Assembly: GCA_030636255.1 (NCBI GenBank)
Contig: DAOVXH010000002.1
Location: forward strand, 1 to 32,937
Direction: 5' to 3'
Length of the DNA: 32,937 bases
From: Methanomassiliicoccales archaeon
GTDB taxonomy: Archaea; Thermoplasmatota; Thermoplasmata; SG8-5
Position 1 is the stretch's first letter. Each line of letters starts with the position of its first letter. Below the pieces are notes generated by a model, which was not told the origin of the DNA, did not search any database, and saw only the letters and a program-made list of their open reading frames with translations. Below are positions 1 to 9,252 of the stretch, in pieces. A program made the translations under genes and the position numbers.

Positions 1-905
1 TAGGTCAAGCACATAATTATCTTCTGTTCAATCAGATTTCTGGCAAGAAAAGGCAGTGCCAGTATGGTGGACTCATCTGCCCAGTGAATATCTTCAAGTA
101 TGAGCAGCAGCCCCTTTTCTGATGCATTGGACTCGAGTATCTCATGTATCCGATTCTGAACCTTCAATCTCTCCACTTCAAGATTTATGTTCTCAAGGGA
201 ACGTTTGACTCGATATTTTTTTTCCACCAGGCCCTCAATAATACCAATTGAGCCGGATAATGAGTCTAAATCTCCATCCCAGTCCATTAGAAGGTCAAAA
301 TAGGTTTCCTCAATATTGTTGAGGCATTTCTTTATATCCTTTTTCATATCTGGATGTTCATCCCCGGAGGTTACAACTGCCAGGTATACAAGGTCGCCGT
401 GCTCAATTGTAATCTTTGTGTTCAGGTATTCAAGCTTTCCCAGACCGCCTTTCTGTTCTTCGGCCTCTCCATCTCCAAATGAATCCTTTACAAAGTCCTG
501 AACTGCAGTTAGCATTGAACCAAGTATATCCTCGTCAATTCCCTCATCTTTTGACCTTGAAATGTGAGAAATCAAGAGACCTATCTTGCTTATCAGAAAC
601 ACTTCATCAAAATAGGCAAAATCTTCCAGGCTGAAAAGAGCATCTTCGGCAATATCGCAAAGTGCCCTTTGAAATCCCTGGTAAGGGATGCCAGCATCCT
701 GAATTGTGCACTCGCCTTTACATATGGGAATTCCTGATTCTGTAGCAATATTATCAAGATAATCCGTCAGCGTGGATTTTCCAATACCTGCCTCTCCATT
801 AATCAGAAGAATCTGGCCCTGGCTCTCAAGAGTTCTTTTGAATGCTTTATCTATTATTTCTCTTTCTGGCTTACGGCCAATCATGTCAATTTGAGGGACT
901 CTCAT
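1..905 (-). CDS. AAA-family (AAA_16-like) ATPase with inserted domain, C-terminus off the left edge
   Basis: Partial gene; 301 codons are visible and the frame stays open to the edge (the last two bases, TA, are probably the Tyr of the common TYR motif). A Walker A motif GEAGIGKST lies at residues 37-45. The Walker B region LLLILEDIHWAD at about 266-277 is typical of large sensor and regulator ATPases of the MalT/AAA_16 type. The distance between the two is about 220 residues, much longer than usual, because residues ~100-230 form a separate domain. That domain has an ESMLTAVQDF-like helix (130-138), a strand reading IEHGDLVYLAVV (167-178) and a WDGD motif (209-212). From memory, it resembles a sensory or roadblock-like domain seen in Thermoplasmata signalling proteins. 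AGGTTAG lies just before the ATG. The gene begins 50 bases after the stop of the next gene upstream on the same strand. The effector part is unseen, so the function is open. Confidence 0.8.
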   Translation of the reverse strand, partial: MRVPQIDMIGRKPEREIIDKAFKRTLESQGQILLINGEAGIGKSTLTDYLDNIATESGIPICKGECTIQDAGIPYQGFQRALCDIAEDALFSLEDFAYFDEVFLISKIGLLISHISRSKDEGIDEDILGSMLTAVQDFVKDSFGDGEAEEQKGGLGKLEYLNTKITIEHGDLVYLAVVTSGDEHPDMKKDIKKCLNNIEETYFDLLMDWDGDLDSLSGSIGIIEGLVEKKYRVKRSLENINLEVERLKVQNRIHEILESNASEKGLLLILEDIHWADESTILALPFLARNLIEQKIIMCLT

Positions 906-955
906 CTAACCTAATCAACATGAGCGTGATAGGAATTAATATTTTGGGTATTATC

Positions 956-1726
956 CTACCGAATCTTCCTTCTGGTGATAAGACCAAAACCTACTATCAG
1001 GATAGTTAATCCAACAAGAACAGTCAAAGCAAATATCCAGTCACTTCCGCCTTCTATGTAGAAACGGTCCTCGACAATCATGTCTCCTGCCTCAAGGTCA
1101 ATTACCCCATCGCCATTGAGATCAACTAATATTTTAGAATCATGCCATCCTGGTTCCTTGTCTGTTGCAATCCATTCAGAGGATGTTGTTGTTGTCTGCA
1201 TGGCAGGAATAGAATTGATTAACTGATGGTCTATCTCAACCTCATCTACCAGGAATCGAACCGTAACATTATTCACCATTACATTGGAGGGATTCTTAAT
1301 CTCCGCGCTTATATGGATAGGTGCCACGACAATAATTGGCTGAACCTTTTCATAGTAAAGGGTTCCAGATGTGCAATTTACATGAATGTCAAGTTCTCCT
1401 GCTTTTGACATGCCAGTTATATTGAATGAGAAGGTATAGTTTCCTGGGCTTATTGTTCCATTAACTGCCTCTGGCTCCAGTGGGGATGCGCCGGAAATAT
1501 TGGCTCCATCAACATACACCATGTAGCTCCATTCCCTGTTATCTGGGTCAATAATGGTTCCTGTATAATCTCCGCCACGGAGAGTTCCAATGACGGAAGG
1601 TCCGTTCAACTCAACACGAATACCTGTTGTATTGGTTTGTGCCAGGGCAGGAGGTATAATCTGCATTAACAGCACTGACATCAGTAGAATCGCGACAAAT
1701 GATTTTATAATATTTCTTGAACTCAT
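956..1726 (-). CDS. Secreted, C-terminally membrane-anchored CARDB-like surface protein
   Basis: A 256-aa protein with an N-terminal signal peptide (hydrophobic core FVAILLMSVLLM, Ala-rich end near residue 30), a beta-rich extracellular part and a C-terminal membrane helix (about 228-250) followed by RRKIR. The middle (~145-225) looks like a CARDB/Ig-type fold, with a pattern resembling I-x-N-x-x-x-V-x-V-x-F-x-V-D, and contains the acidic stretch DLNGDGVIDLEAGD. Several N-X-S/T sequons are present. The start is chosen at the ATG at 1726, because AGGTGAT, a perfect match to the archaeal anti-Shine-Dalgarno, lies just upstream and overlaps the stop codon of aglB. A GTG six codons earlier (1744) would lack such a site and overlap aglB. 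The 5-base gap to aglB implies co-transcription and probably coupled translation. A role as an AglB partner or substrate is inference. Confidence 0.82.
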   Translation of the reverse strand: MSSRNIIKSFVAILLMSVLLMQIIPPALAQTNTTGIRVELNGPSVIGTLRGGDYTGTIIDPDNREWSYMVYVDGANISGASPLEPEAVNGTISPGNYTFSFNITGMSKAGELDIHVNCTSGTLYYEKVQPIIVVAPIHISAEIKNPSNVMVNNVTVRFLVDEVEIDHQLINSIPAMQTTTTSSEWIATDKEPGWHDSKILVDLNGDGVIDLEAGDMIVEDRFYIEGGSDWIFALTVLVGLTILIVGFGLITRRKIR

Positions 1727-1731
1727 TGCAA

Positions 1732-4700
1732 TCACCTTATCCACCTCTTCTTTCTGGCATAGTAGAATAGTCCAAGTGCAACGCTAACTGACATCACCAT
1801 GACTCCAGCATTTGTCATTTCATCACCAGCTGCAATTGTTGAAACTTCTTCACCAATAATGGTCACATTGTCTGTGTATATCTGAAGTTCTGGATATCTC
1901 AGTATTATGTATTGGGATGTTGGTGCTGAGCTGCCACTTTCAGAGTAACCTGTTATAAGCACACTTGCCTGCCTAGATGGGTTTTCTGCAATAGGCGTTA
2001 TGGTGATTGGGATATCTGAAACACCGCCAGAAGCTATGCTGAAGTTGAATAATCTTGTATTGTCGTTGAGAAGTTCTGCTCCATCAACAGCACCAAGTTC
2101 AGCCTTCCATCCATTTGCTGCTAAATCATCTAGATTTCCAATATACAGTGTGACTTTGTCATCACCATTGCCATTATTTTTGGCTGCAAATACAGAGGAT
2201 ATTACATCGTTCATGAATATAGGGGAACTTGCAAGTGGCTCTATTGCCAGGACATATGTTTGCTTGATATCCACATTGATAATCTCACTTGATGAAACGG
2301 TTGGGTCATTCTTTGACACTACCGCCAGATTAATTGCGTTTTGGGAAATCTTAGCGCCTTCTGGAATTGTCGCAGTAATGGAGGCAGTGCTATCCTGGCC
2401 TGCATCAATAGTTACTTCATACTTGTTAAGTTCAAATATCCAATCAGGATTTCCTCCTGTAGCACTGATTGTGTAGGTATCTTGTATATTTCCAAGATTA
2501 CTTATATCAAATTTGTAGGTCACAGTAGAATTGTCTGGCGTCTCCTTCAATTGGCCTATGTCATAGGTTAAATCAACGTTTCGGTCCTCAACCATTGACA
2601 TTGCCAGATTCATTTGATTGCCACTATCGACTATTTCAAAGGTCTTGCTGACATTATAACGAATTGAGACACCATCAACCTTGGCATTTACTGAACTGGA
2701 CACTGCGTAATTTCCTGCAGGCAACCATATTTCATAGAAACCATTCTCATCGGTAGATGTTGGGATTAGGCTTATGTTTGACTGGAATAGGAGTTCAGTA
2801 ATTCCATACTGGTTAAGGCCATAGTAGGCAGTTCCGAATATTCTATATCCCTTTTCCATATCAAAATCTACATTTATTGAATCCAAATCAACTATTAGTA
2901 AATCCAGATAGGTGTTGTGAGAGAACTGGTCATGGATATGTACTGTGTAAACATTTGGTTTCAAGGCAATTTCATAATGGCCAAGTGAATCAGTAATTGT
3001 TGTGAATTCCTCCTCAAGTGAATAGAACACTATTTCAACGCCTGCTGCACCGTTTGATAGGTTACCAGAAATAACCGTGTAATGGTCTTCTCGCTCCAGA
3101 AAAATTGATAGAGAAGAACTGGTATTAGCATTCATGGATTCGTTTGCATAGTAATGGTATGCCTTCATATCATCGCCATCATATGCCACGAAGTCAACTG
3201 CAAGGTCATATAATCCATCTAATTCCAGTACTGCCTCGAATGTTCCAACCTCATCAGTTTTCACGATTATTGAGCCATTACTGTTCTGATCATTAAAGAT
3301 TATAACTTGTGAAGGCATTGCTTCTGTGCCATACACAATATCTCCTCTAAGCACTCTTGCATCTCTGATTTCTACAGAAATGCTGCTTGAGTTTTCAGAC
3401 ACAATAACATCGTTCATACCAACAAAGATTGTACTATTATCTGCATATGATGCTTTTACCACATAGCTGCCTGGCATGATATAGAAATTTCCTGAACCAT
3501 TGTTCACATAATATCTTCTATATTCTGGACCATTCTCAAAAGTTATATTTGAATTCAGAGGGTAATCGCTAATAACAGAGATATCAAAGTTCTGTCTAAT
3601 CTTTGCGTTTAGATCAAGTTCTATTGACCTTCCATCATAAACACCAGTAGAAAATTCATAATTATCGTCTATCTGGTAAACTAGCGAATCATTATTCTGA
3701 GATATATTCTGTATGAAATAAACTGAATACTGGCCAGGACCAAGTTCTCCACTATAGTTTCCATCCCTTCCTACCTGAATCTCTTTGTAATTTGATTCAT
3801 TGGTTGTTGATTGGAATTTGAGAATTATATTCTGATTCTCGAGTGGTGTGTCATCAAGAGATAGAGTTCCAACGATTGGCAATTTTACTGGAACCATACT
3901 CTTGAATATGCCATCTGACAGTTCGTCAGCCATGAATGTACCCAGTTCAATCAGTTCAAATCCTAACTTGCTTATCATTACTTGATACTGAACATCTGGC
4001 TTTAGATTTATGGAAAAGGTTCCATTAGTATCTGTGATTGCCCCTTCAAATTCACCTGATGGTTCTTTGAAAATAACACTTGCATACTCAAGTCCAATGC
4101 CATCCCAAGAGATAGCACCCGAGACTGGTGTGCCTGCCAGAACTGTAATGTCCATATTATATGAGGCAGTAGTGAAATCCTGAGTCTTGTAGAACACATA
4201 GTTGTTAGAAGATATCTGGATGACATACTCTCCCTTTGGAATATTCACTGTATAATCACCCTGTGCATTAGAGTATACCATCATTGAATATCCATTGGCA
4301 ACTTCCTCTATGTAAATTGGCAAGCTGCCTGCAGAAGCACCATATTGATTTGATATGTGTCCATTAAGCATTGTTCCATGCTGGAGATAGATCTCAGCCC
4401 GGGCATCCCCATCAACTATCAATTTTGTGTTTACTGCATATGTTGAAGAACTAATAGTGCATTCAGAATATAGATTGTATATATCATTTTCAATCCAGGC
4501 AGAGTAATTACCAAATTCATCTGTTGTCAATATAAAGTCAGTATATCCAGTTAACCTCATTTTTCCATTTGGAACTGGTGTGTCATCAGGGAGCCTTAAT
4601 GTTCCAGATAGGTATGATGATTCGAACAATATGTAATCATTTGTATTGTTCTCTCCCGGGACAACCTCTACGCTCTGCAAATTACTGGCATATCCCTCAA

Positions 4701-7700
4701 CATAGGCCTGTGTTGTGAAGAGGCCTTGAATTATATTTTCAAATGTATAGTTGCCAAATTCATCAGTCTGGACTGAGAAATATATCTCCTCACTTGGTGA
4801 AAATAGGTTCACATTCGCGAAATCAACCGGGGTGCCATCAATAAATGTTACTGTCCCGCTCATGGAAACTGAGGGGACAATAAACTGATCTGTGTTAACT
4901 TGACCACTTGTGATTATTATACTTACGGTTGTCAAGCTGGTTCCAGCCACAGATAATGTTGCAGAATATCCGCCAGGTGGAAGTGAGCTGATATTGAAAA
5001 TCCCTCTATCATCTGATGTAGATATTATATCAAAATCAATGCTGTTATGATTCATGTGTATTTCCACATCAGGTAGTAACTGATCTGTTTCATCAGTAAA
5101 GGCTTCATCACCATCTATGTCCCAATAAGATATACCAGCAAAGTCTCCACTATTGATTATTATGTCCTGGTCAATGAGATAATCTGGCTTTCCATTATTG
5201 TCCCTATCTTCATCTTCTCTCATTGCCTGGTAGTCTTCGATATGCATTGAAGTTAAGTTCAACTCAGAACCTATAAGGCTCATTGGATCCATTGGGCCAA
5301 TGGAAGTTGTAAGAGTTATGTCACCATATGGTACAATAATAGAATAACTTCCATTCTCATCGGTAACAACTCTCTGATGAGGTATGCTGAAATCATCTGT
5401 TACTGTAATTGCGATGCCACCAAGGGGTGTACCGTCTTCCATGGTTACCTTGCCGCTTATTATGGCACCATCATAGTATTTCAACATCATTACGCCCTGA
5501 TAAAGGCTGGAACGGTCGCTAAGGTCAGAAATACCATCACCGGTCATTTGCCTTTCATATGCATCCCAGAAGTTCATTGCCTGCCATGCATCCGTGTGAT
5601 TTTGAATTTCTTCTGCTCCATATGGATTCCAGTAGGCTGTTCTGTGTTCAAGTTTGAAATGGGTCATATTCCAACCAGGCATTATTGCTTCAGTGGCCAT
5701 TGATTCAGTCAGACCTGGAATTCCTGCGTCCTCACCCCGGCCAACATCTTCTCCACTGTAGCCAATGAAACATTTGTATAGCATTGAATTGTAGAACATA
5801 TCATTATAGATAATCTTGTAGGGATTTTCTTGATCAAGTTGGACATCCATTGGTATATCATCCAAATCATATTCACCACCAAATTCTCCAATTGCCTTGA
5901 TTTCCCAGAAATCATATGGCTGATTGCCAATATCATCTATCCTGTGGTCAGAAAGTTTTGCTGGAGCATAGAAGATTCCAGTATTGTCTGCGGAGAATGG
6001 GAAAAGACGACTGTCAATTCCAAAGTATCTAATCGAGTTACCAGTAAATTCACAAAGATCATTGTAAAGGTTTACAACACCCTCTTCGTCAAGTTCATTG
6101 GTTATCAATACCCTTAGCAAGATATAACGGGCATTCTTCTCCTGAATTATATCATCTCTTGGGCCGTATATCTCAGGATGTGCTAATATGTCATCAACAT
6201 AATCTCCAGGGTTCTCAAGATAATCATTCAGAACATTAACATCAATACCATATGATTGCATCATGCTCTCAATTTCTATGTCTAAATGATTCTCTACACC
6301 CTCGTAATTTCTTCTCCAGTTTCCTTCAAGGATTCTGGCACAGAGCAATGATATGGCATCTGCCTCACTCTGGCTCATTATGAAATTACCAGCTAGTTGG
6401 TGACCTCCAAGGAAATTATCTGCAACTGTAGGGTGGTCCCCCTCATTGACTACCTCAAACCCGTAATCCCACCAGCTCAGGAACGCAGGACGTTCGGAGG
6501 CAGGGTAAATTTCAGTGTCTTGAGTGGCAAGCCAATCATAAGCAGCAGGCCAATATCTACTGTTCAGTGGCAGTGAATAACCAAATCCACCAAGGAACCA
6601 GTTTGTACCGTTTATTGGGTCATAATTGGATGGCTGCATGAATATAGGAGCAGACTCATAGATCTCAAGGTCATAATCATTCTTCACTTCGTAAGGAATA
6701 CCTGCATCAAGGCCGCCCCAGACATTTGGCATTATAACGAAGAATGCCAGGAATACAATTCCTGCTGTAAAAGTGAATCTGGTTTTCCGGATGTTCATAT
6801 AAAGAACGAAGTATCCGAATAGTAGAACAAACAGTAAGAATCCGTGGGTGGCACTTGTGAACTCCCAATCAGTATAGAATTCTGAAAGGATGTAGAACAA
6901 TGCGCCTGAGATGGGTATCAATGCGGTTAATAGATTATATGTCCTGTTTGGATTTGTCTCAGCTATAAGGTTCAGCATGTATATTCCAATAATTGCAGCA
7001 AAACCGATTACAAAGACAGGATATGCAGCATTGGATATTAGGAACAATACTAGAGACAATACAACAAGAAGTGCAGTGGAAACCAACATACCCATTTTGA
7101 ACTGTGTGGACATGTGAGCTTGTGCAGATCTTTTCATGTTGTCTGTGAACTTCTTGATATCCATTTTTGTTATGAGCAATGCAATAATCCATCCAGCAGT
7201 TATGGCAAAGGCCGGCCCTGCATTGAACATAAATCTTGCTGCTGTGACTGCCATGTAAATAGATATAGCTGTCCACAAAGTGATAAAGGTGAAATCCGAC
7301 TTCCATGATTTTGGTAGCTGGATGGCAGCCCATGCAATTCCTATGAACGACAACCAGAACGTGAACATTCCGAATGACATTGCCAGATTACTGAATGGAG
7401 GTGCCTGCGCCTCTGCAATTGTCTGATACTGTTTGTTCTGAATGAAATAACCTGCACCACTAGCCACAGTACTAACAAGTGTGTCCAGAAGTGAAGGGGT
7501 AATTACTGCAAGCAGAAGTACCGATATTAGTCCAATACCTATCATACCGGAGAAAACCAGTATCCAAGGGAGCTTTCTTGTTACTATGAGTGCAAGAGCA
7601 AAGGCAGTTGCACCCAGGAACATGTAAAATGGCGTATCGAACCAGCTTGGTACCTGAAGGGACTGGAAGTAATATGGGAACGCAATAAGCAGACCAACTC

Positions 7701-8871
7701 CAACAGCCACAAAATAGATTGCCAGAACTCCGAATGAATCAATATTACGGAATTTATTTATCAATAACTGGATGAGGAAGTAGGCAGTCATAAGAACTAT
7801 GACATATGCATAACCTTTCCATATCAGGGCAACGCCGGCAAGAGATAGGCCAGCCATAACTGCATAGAGAATTGGAACCCTATTAGTCTGAACCAAATCT
7901 TTCACGCCACTAAATATGGCATCTGGTTTGCGCCAGGTGCTAATCCATTCCTTTTGTTCCATTAATTTCAATGCCTTCAAGAAGAAGAAAAAGGTTGTAA
8001 CAATAAAGAACAGAGCCATTGCGTCGTGGTCAGCGTTTGTGAGAACACTTCTTTGAATGTGACCAGGCATAACTGCAAGCAAGAATGCTGCAATCATTCC
8101 GGTTCTCTTACCAAATGCCTCTCTGGCAAGGAAGTATGTTGGGAAGATTGTCAATGCACCCCAGAATGCTGTTGAGAATATGAACACATAGAATGTAGCC
8201 TCATACTGGCCATCTTCGAAGAATGGTGAAAGAGCCAGGCCACCAAGTGTGACTGACCAGTCATAGAGTGGGGGACGTGGGTTCCTTGTACCCAGTGGAT
8301 AATTTAGCATGTCATCCCAGAAATGATGATCCCCAGTATCGGATGCATAATCTATCACAAAGTTGTGATAATACGAGTCAGAACCACCAGATAGTATAAA
8401 CCCATCTTCAGTTGCAGGCACAACACCATAATAAGACCTGACAAATAATGCAAGACAGAATATGAAAACAAGGATTGCCATTACCTTCCAGTTCTTTCCA
8501 ATCCATGTTCTTGCGAAGGTTGTAAGTGGATTGAAGCCTGGCTTCTTTGTTTCCTTTGGAACATCTTCTTCCTTTCTATCGCGTCTTCTGCTTTGTCTGC
8601 CTGTTTGTGTGGGTGTTGTATCAACTGTTTCGTCCTTGAACTCCAAAGAATCAGACTCATCAATGTTTTCATCTTCGGTCTCAAAGGTCTCTGGTACCTC
8701 TTCAGGAATTTCTTCCTCGGGAGATACTGGCATGGGTACTACTGGTTGCTCAAGAGCTTCCGGGTCAGAGTTTTCTACTTCAATCTGTTCAGTAGGCTGC
8801 TCCGGTTCCGGTTGCGACTCTGCAATCGTTTCCTGGACATCTTCAGAACTATCTTTCTTGAGCCACTTCAT
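1732..8871 (-). CDS. aglB: Oligosaccharyltransferase AglB/STT3 fused to a giant extracellular Ig-like repeat tail
   Basis: About 2,379 aa; usual archaeal AglB is roughly 800-1,000. Order: acidic Pro/Glu/Gln-rich cytoplasmic head (1-115) ending in a basic patch; about 13 membrane helices (130-720); the globular catalytic domain to ~1132 with the STT3 signature WWDYG at 800-804; about eleven carboxypeptidase-regulatory/Ig-like repeats (~1134-2095); two NEW3-like domains (to ~2340); and a final membrane helix before RKKRWIR. Acidic loop residues expected for metal and lipid-linked glycan binding are Asp165 (GGSDSYYH) and Asp281/Asp283 (NADHDA). The enzyme transfers a lipid-linked glycan to Asn in N-X-S/T on the outer face of the membrane. 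The start is the ATG at 8871 because GGTGA lies 6 bases upstream; a GTG at 8880 would add three residues. I could not assign a DK/MI motif. The frame is uninterrupted, so the fusion is not an artefact of a visible frameshift. Confidence 0.93.
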   Translation of the reverse strand: MKWLKKDSSEDVQETIAESQPEPEQPTEQIEVENSDPEALEQPVVPMPVSPEEEIPEEVPETFETEDENIDESDSLEFKDETVDTTPTQTGRQSRRRDRKEEDVPKETKKPGFNPLTTFARTWIGKNWKVMAILVFIFCLALFVRSYYGVVPATEDGFILSGGSDSYYHNFVIDYASDTGDHHFWDDMLNYPLGTRNPRPPLYDWSVTLGGLALSPFFEDGQYEATFYVFIFSTAFWGALTIFPTYFLAREAFGKRTGMIAAFLLAVMPGHIQRSVLTNADHDAMALFFIVTTFFFFLKALKLMEQKEWISTWRKPDAIFSGVKDLVQTNRVPILYAVMAGLSLAGVALIWKGYAYVIVLMTAYFLIQLLINKFRNIDSFGVLAIYFVAVGVGLLIAFPYYFQSLQVPSWFDTPFYMFLGATAFALALIVTRKLPWILVFSGMIGIGLISVLLLAVITPSLLDTLVSTVASGAGYFIQNKQYQTIAEAQAPPFSNLAMSFGMFTFWLSFIGIAWAAIQLPKSWKSDFTFITLWTAISIYMAVTAARFMFNAGPAFAITAGWIIALLITKMDIKKFTDNMKRSAQAHMSTQFKMGMLVSTALLVVLSLVLFLISNAAYPVFVIGFAAIIGIYMLNLIAETNPNRTYNLLTALIPISGALFYILSEFYTDWEFTSATHGFLLFVLLFGYFVLYMNIRKTRFTFTAGIVFLAFFVIMPNVWGGLDAGIPYEVKNDYDLEIYESAPIFMQPSNYDPINGTNWFLGGFGYSLPLNSRYWPAAYDWLATQDTEIYPASERPAFLSWWDYGFEVVNEGDHPTVADNFLGGHQLAGNFIMSQSEADAISLLCARILEGNWRRNYEGVENHLDIEIESMMQSYGIDVNVLNDYLENPGDYVDDILAHPEIYGPRDDIIQEKNARYILLRVLITNELDEEGVVNLYNDLCEFTGNSIRYFGIDSRLFPFSADNTGIFYAPAKLSDHRIDDIGNQPYDFWEIKAIGEFGGEYDLDDIPMDVQLDQENPYKIIYNDMFYNSMLYKCFIGYSGEDVGRGEDAGIPGLTESMATEAIMPGWNMTHFKLEHRTAYWNPYGAEEIQNHTDAWQAMNFWDAYERQMTGDGISDLSDRSSLYQGVMMLKYYDGAIISGKVTMEDGTPLGGIAITVTDDFSIPHQRVVTDENGSYSIIVPYGDITLTTSIGPMDPMSLIGSELNLTSMHIEDYQAMREDEDRDNNGKPDYLIDQDIIINSGDFAGISYWDIDGDEAFTDETDQLLPDVEIHMNHNSIDFDIISTSDDRGIFNISSLPPGGYSATLSVAGTSLTTVSIIITSGQVNTDQFIVPSVSMSGTVTFIDGTPVDFANVNLFSPSEEIYFSVQTDEFGNYTFENIIQGLFTTQAYVEGYASNLQSVEVVPGENNTNDYILFESSYLSGTLRLPDDTPVPNGKMRLTGYTDFILTTDEFGNYSAWIENDIYNLYSECTISSSTYAVNTKLIVDGDARAEIYLQHGTMLNGHISNQYGASAGSLPIYIEEVANGYSMMVYSNAQGDYTVNIPKGEYVIQISSNNYVFYKTQDFTTASYNMDITVLAGTPVSGAISWDGIGLEYASVIFKEPSGEFEGAITDTNGTFSINLKPDVQYQVMISKLGFELIELGTFMADELSDGIFKSMVPVKLPIVGTLSLDDTPLENQNIILKFQSTTNESNYKEIQVGRDGNYSGELGPGQYSVYFIQNISQNNDSLVYQIDDNYEFSTGVYDGRSIELDLNAKIRQNFDISVISDYPLNSNITFENGPEYRRYYVNNGSGNFYIMPGSYVVKASYADNSTIFVGMNDVIVSENSSSISVEIRDARVLRGDIVYGTEAMPSQVIIFNDQNSNGSIIVKTDEVGTFEAVLELDGLYDLAVDFVAYDGDDMKAYHYYANESMNANTSSSLSIFLEREDHYTVISGNLSNGAAGVEIVFYSLEEEFTTITDSLGHYEIALKPNVYTVHIHDQFSHNTYLDLLIVDLDSINVDFDMEKGYRIFGTAYYGLNQYGITELLFQSNISLIPTSTDENGFYEIWLPAGNYAVSSSVNAKVDGVSIRYNVSKTFEIVDSGNQMNLAMSMVEDRNVDLTYDIGQLKETPDNSTVTYKFDISNLGNIQDTYTISATGGNPDWIFELNKYEVTIDAGQDSTASITATIPEGAKISQNAINLAVVSKNDPTVSSSEIINVDIKQTYVLAIEPLASSPIFMNDVISSVFAAKNNGNGDDKVTLYIGNLDDLAANGWKAELGAVDGAELLNDNTRLFNFSIASGGVSDIPITITPIAENPSRQASVLITGYSESGSSAPTSQYIILRYPELQIYTDNVTIIGEEVSTIAAGDEMTNAGVMVMSVSVALGLFYYARKKRWIR
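2600..5462 (-). repeat. Tandem Ig-like/carboxypeptidase-regulatory repeats within AglB
   Basis: About eleven divergent units of 75-100 residues, each following the pattern S-G-x-V-x-x-x-D-G-T-P, then T-D-x-x-G-N-Y-x-F, then a G-x-Y strand. The clearest units begin at ISGKVTMEDGTP, MSGTVTFIDGTP, LSGTLRLPDDTP and ISGNLSNG. One unit has an SdrD-like form with a WDIDGDEAFTDETD calcium-type loop. The tail contains more than twenty N-X-S/T sequons. The units differ strongly in sequence, so this is old duplication rather than a recent DNA repeat. Confidence 0.8.
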
Positions 8872-8917
8872 TCTATTCACCAGTTGTATGATTTGAGTAA
8901 CCTCCCGATAATCTGGT

Positions 8918-8930
8918 CTTATATATTACT
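8918..8930 (-). promoter_or_regulatory. Probable TATA box for the aglB operon
   Basis: On the minus strand, AGTAATATATAAG lies about 50 bases before the aglB start. Transcription would begin near 8897, leaving a short leader that contains the GGTGA ribosome binding site. The flanking 8931-8990 is very AT-rich and has no gene. Confidence 0.5.
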
Positions 8931-8988
8931 TTGCATATTGTATATAGTATATTATGGGGTATAGCCAGTTATTAAATTATATTCTCTT

Positions 8989-9006
8989 GAATTAAAATTA
9001 AAAGAA
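8989..9006 (-). terminator. T-rich terminator after tRNA-Arg
   Basis: Directly after the tRNA discriminator base the minus strand reads as T runs (TTCTTTTAATTTTAATT), which fits archaeal U-tract termination without a hairpin. Confidence 0.5.
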
Positions 9007-9007
9007 G

Positions 9008-9082
9008 CGGACGCGGAGGGATTCGAACCCTCGATATACAGCTTAGGAGGCTGTCGCCATATCCTAGCTAGGCCACGCGCCC
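9008..9082 (-). tRNA. tRNA-Arg (anticodon CCT, codon AGG)
   Basis: The 75-nt cloverleaf can be drawn by hand. The acceptor stem GGGCGCG pairs with CGCGTCC (one G-T pair). The D arm starts GCC and ends GGC. The anticodon stem ACAGC/GCTGT encloses loop CTCCTAA, so the anticodon is CCT. The T arm is GAGGG-TTCGAAT-CCCTC, with a 5-base variable loop. The discriminator is G and no CCA is encoded. No clear TATA box lies immediately upstream; the best AT-rich candidate is at 9271-9288, about 190 bases before the tRNA, so the tRNA may be cut from a longer transcript. AGG and AGA are the common Arg codons in the genes around it. Confidence 0.95.
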
Positions 9083-9252
9083 GAGATGGAACAAGAGTGA
9101 CATCGAGGCGAGGAGGAGAACCATAGGTTTTCCTTCAGGCCACGAAACACATTTGTGTTTCGGTTTTGGTGCAGTACAACGAGGCCAGAGGAATACGTTA
9201 GCAATCCTCGCAGCCGCGAAATGTTCGCATTTCGATATGTTGGCGAATGCAA
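9083..9252 (-). ncRNA. Candidate structured RNA upstream of tRNA-Arg
   Basis: This non-coding stretch between the nuclease gene and the tRNA holds four inverted repeats: 9114-9134 (AGGA/AACC against GGTT/TCCT, one mismatch, 3-base loop), 9143-9162 (20-base perfect palindrome), 9180-9210 (CGAGG/CCTCG) and 9217-9234 (7-bp stem, 4-base loop). Bases 9224-9228 can also pair with 9243-9247, giving an alternative fold. A TATA-like AAAATATTATT on the minus strand at 9271-9288 would start a transcript near 9250 that runs into the tRNA. I do not recognise RNase P, SRP or box C/D signatures. It could instead be a terminator and processing region, and the strand is inferred from the tRNA. Confidence 0.4.

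Noticed and set aside
1..3. Possible stop codon of the AAA ATPase at the window edge (TA at the last two bases)
   Set aside because: The third base is outside the window, and the preceding residues (IIMCLT) match the strand that is usually followed by Tyr-Arg in this ATPase type, so the gene most likely continues.
9143..9234. CRISPR repeats or an integration site beside the tRNA
   Set aside because: The hairpins are not regularly spaced copies of one repeat, there are no spacers or cas genes, and no repeat of the tRNA end or integrase gene is visible.
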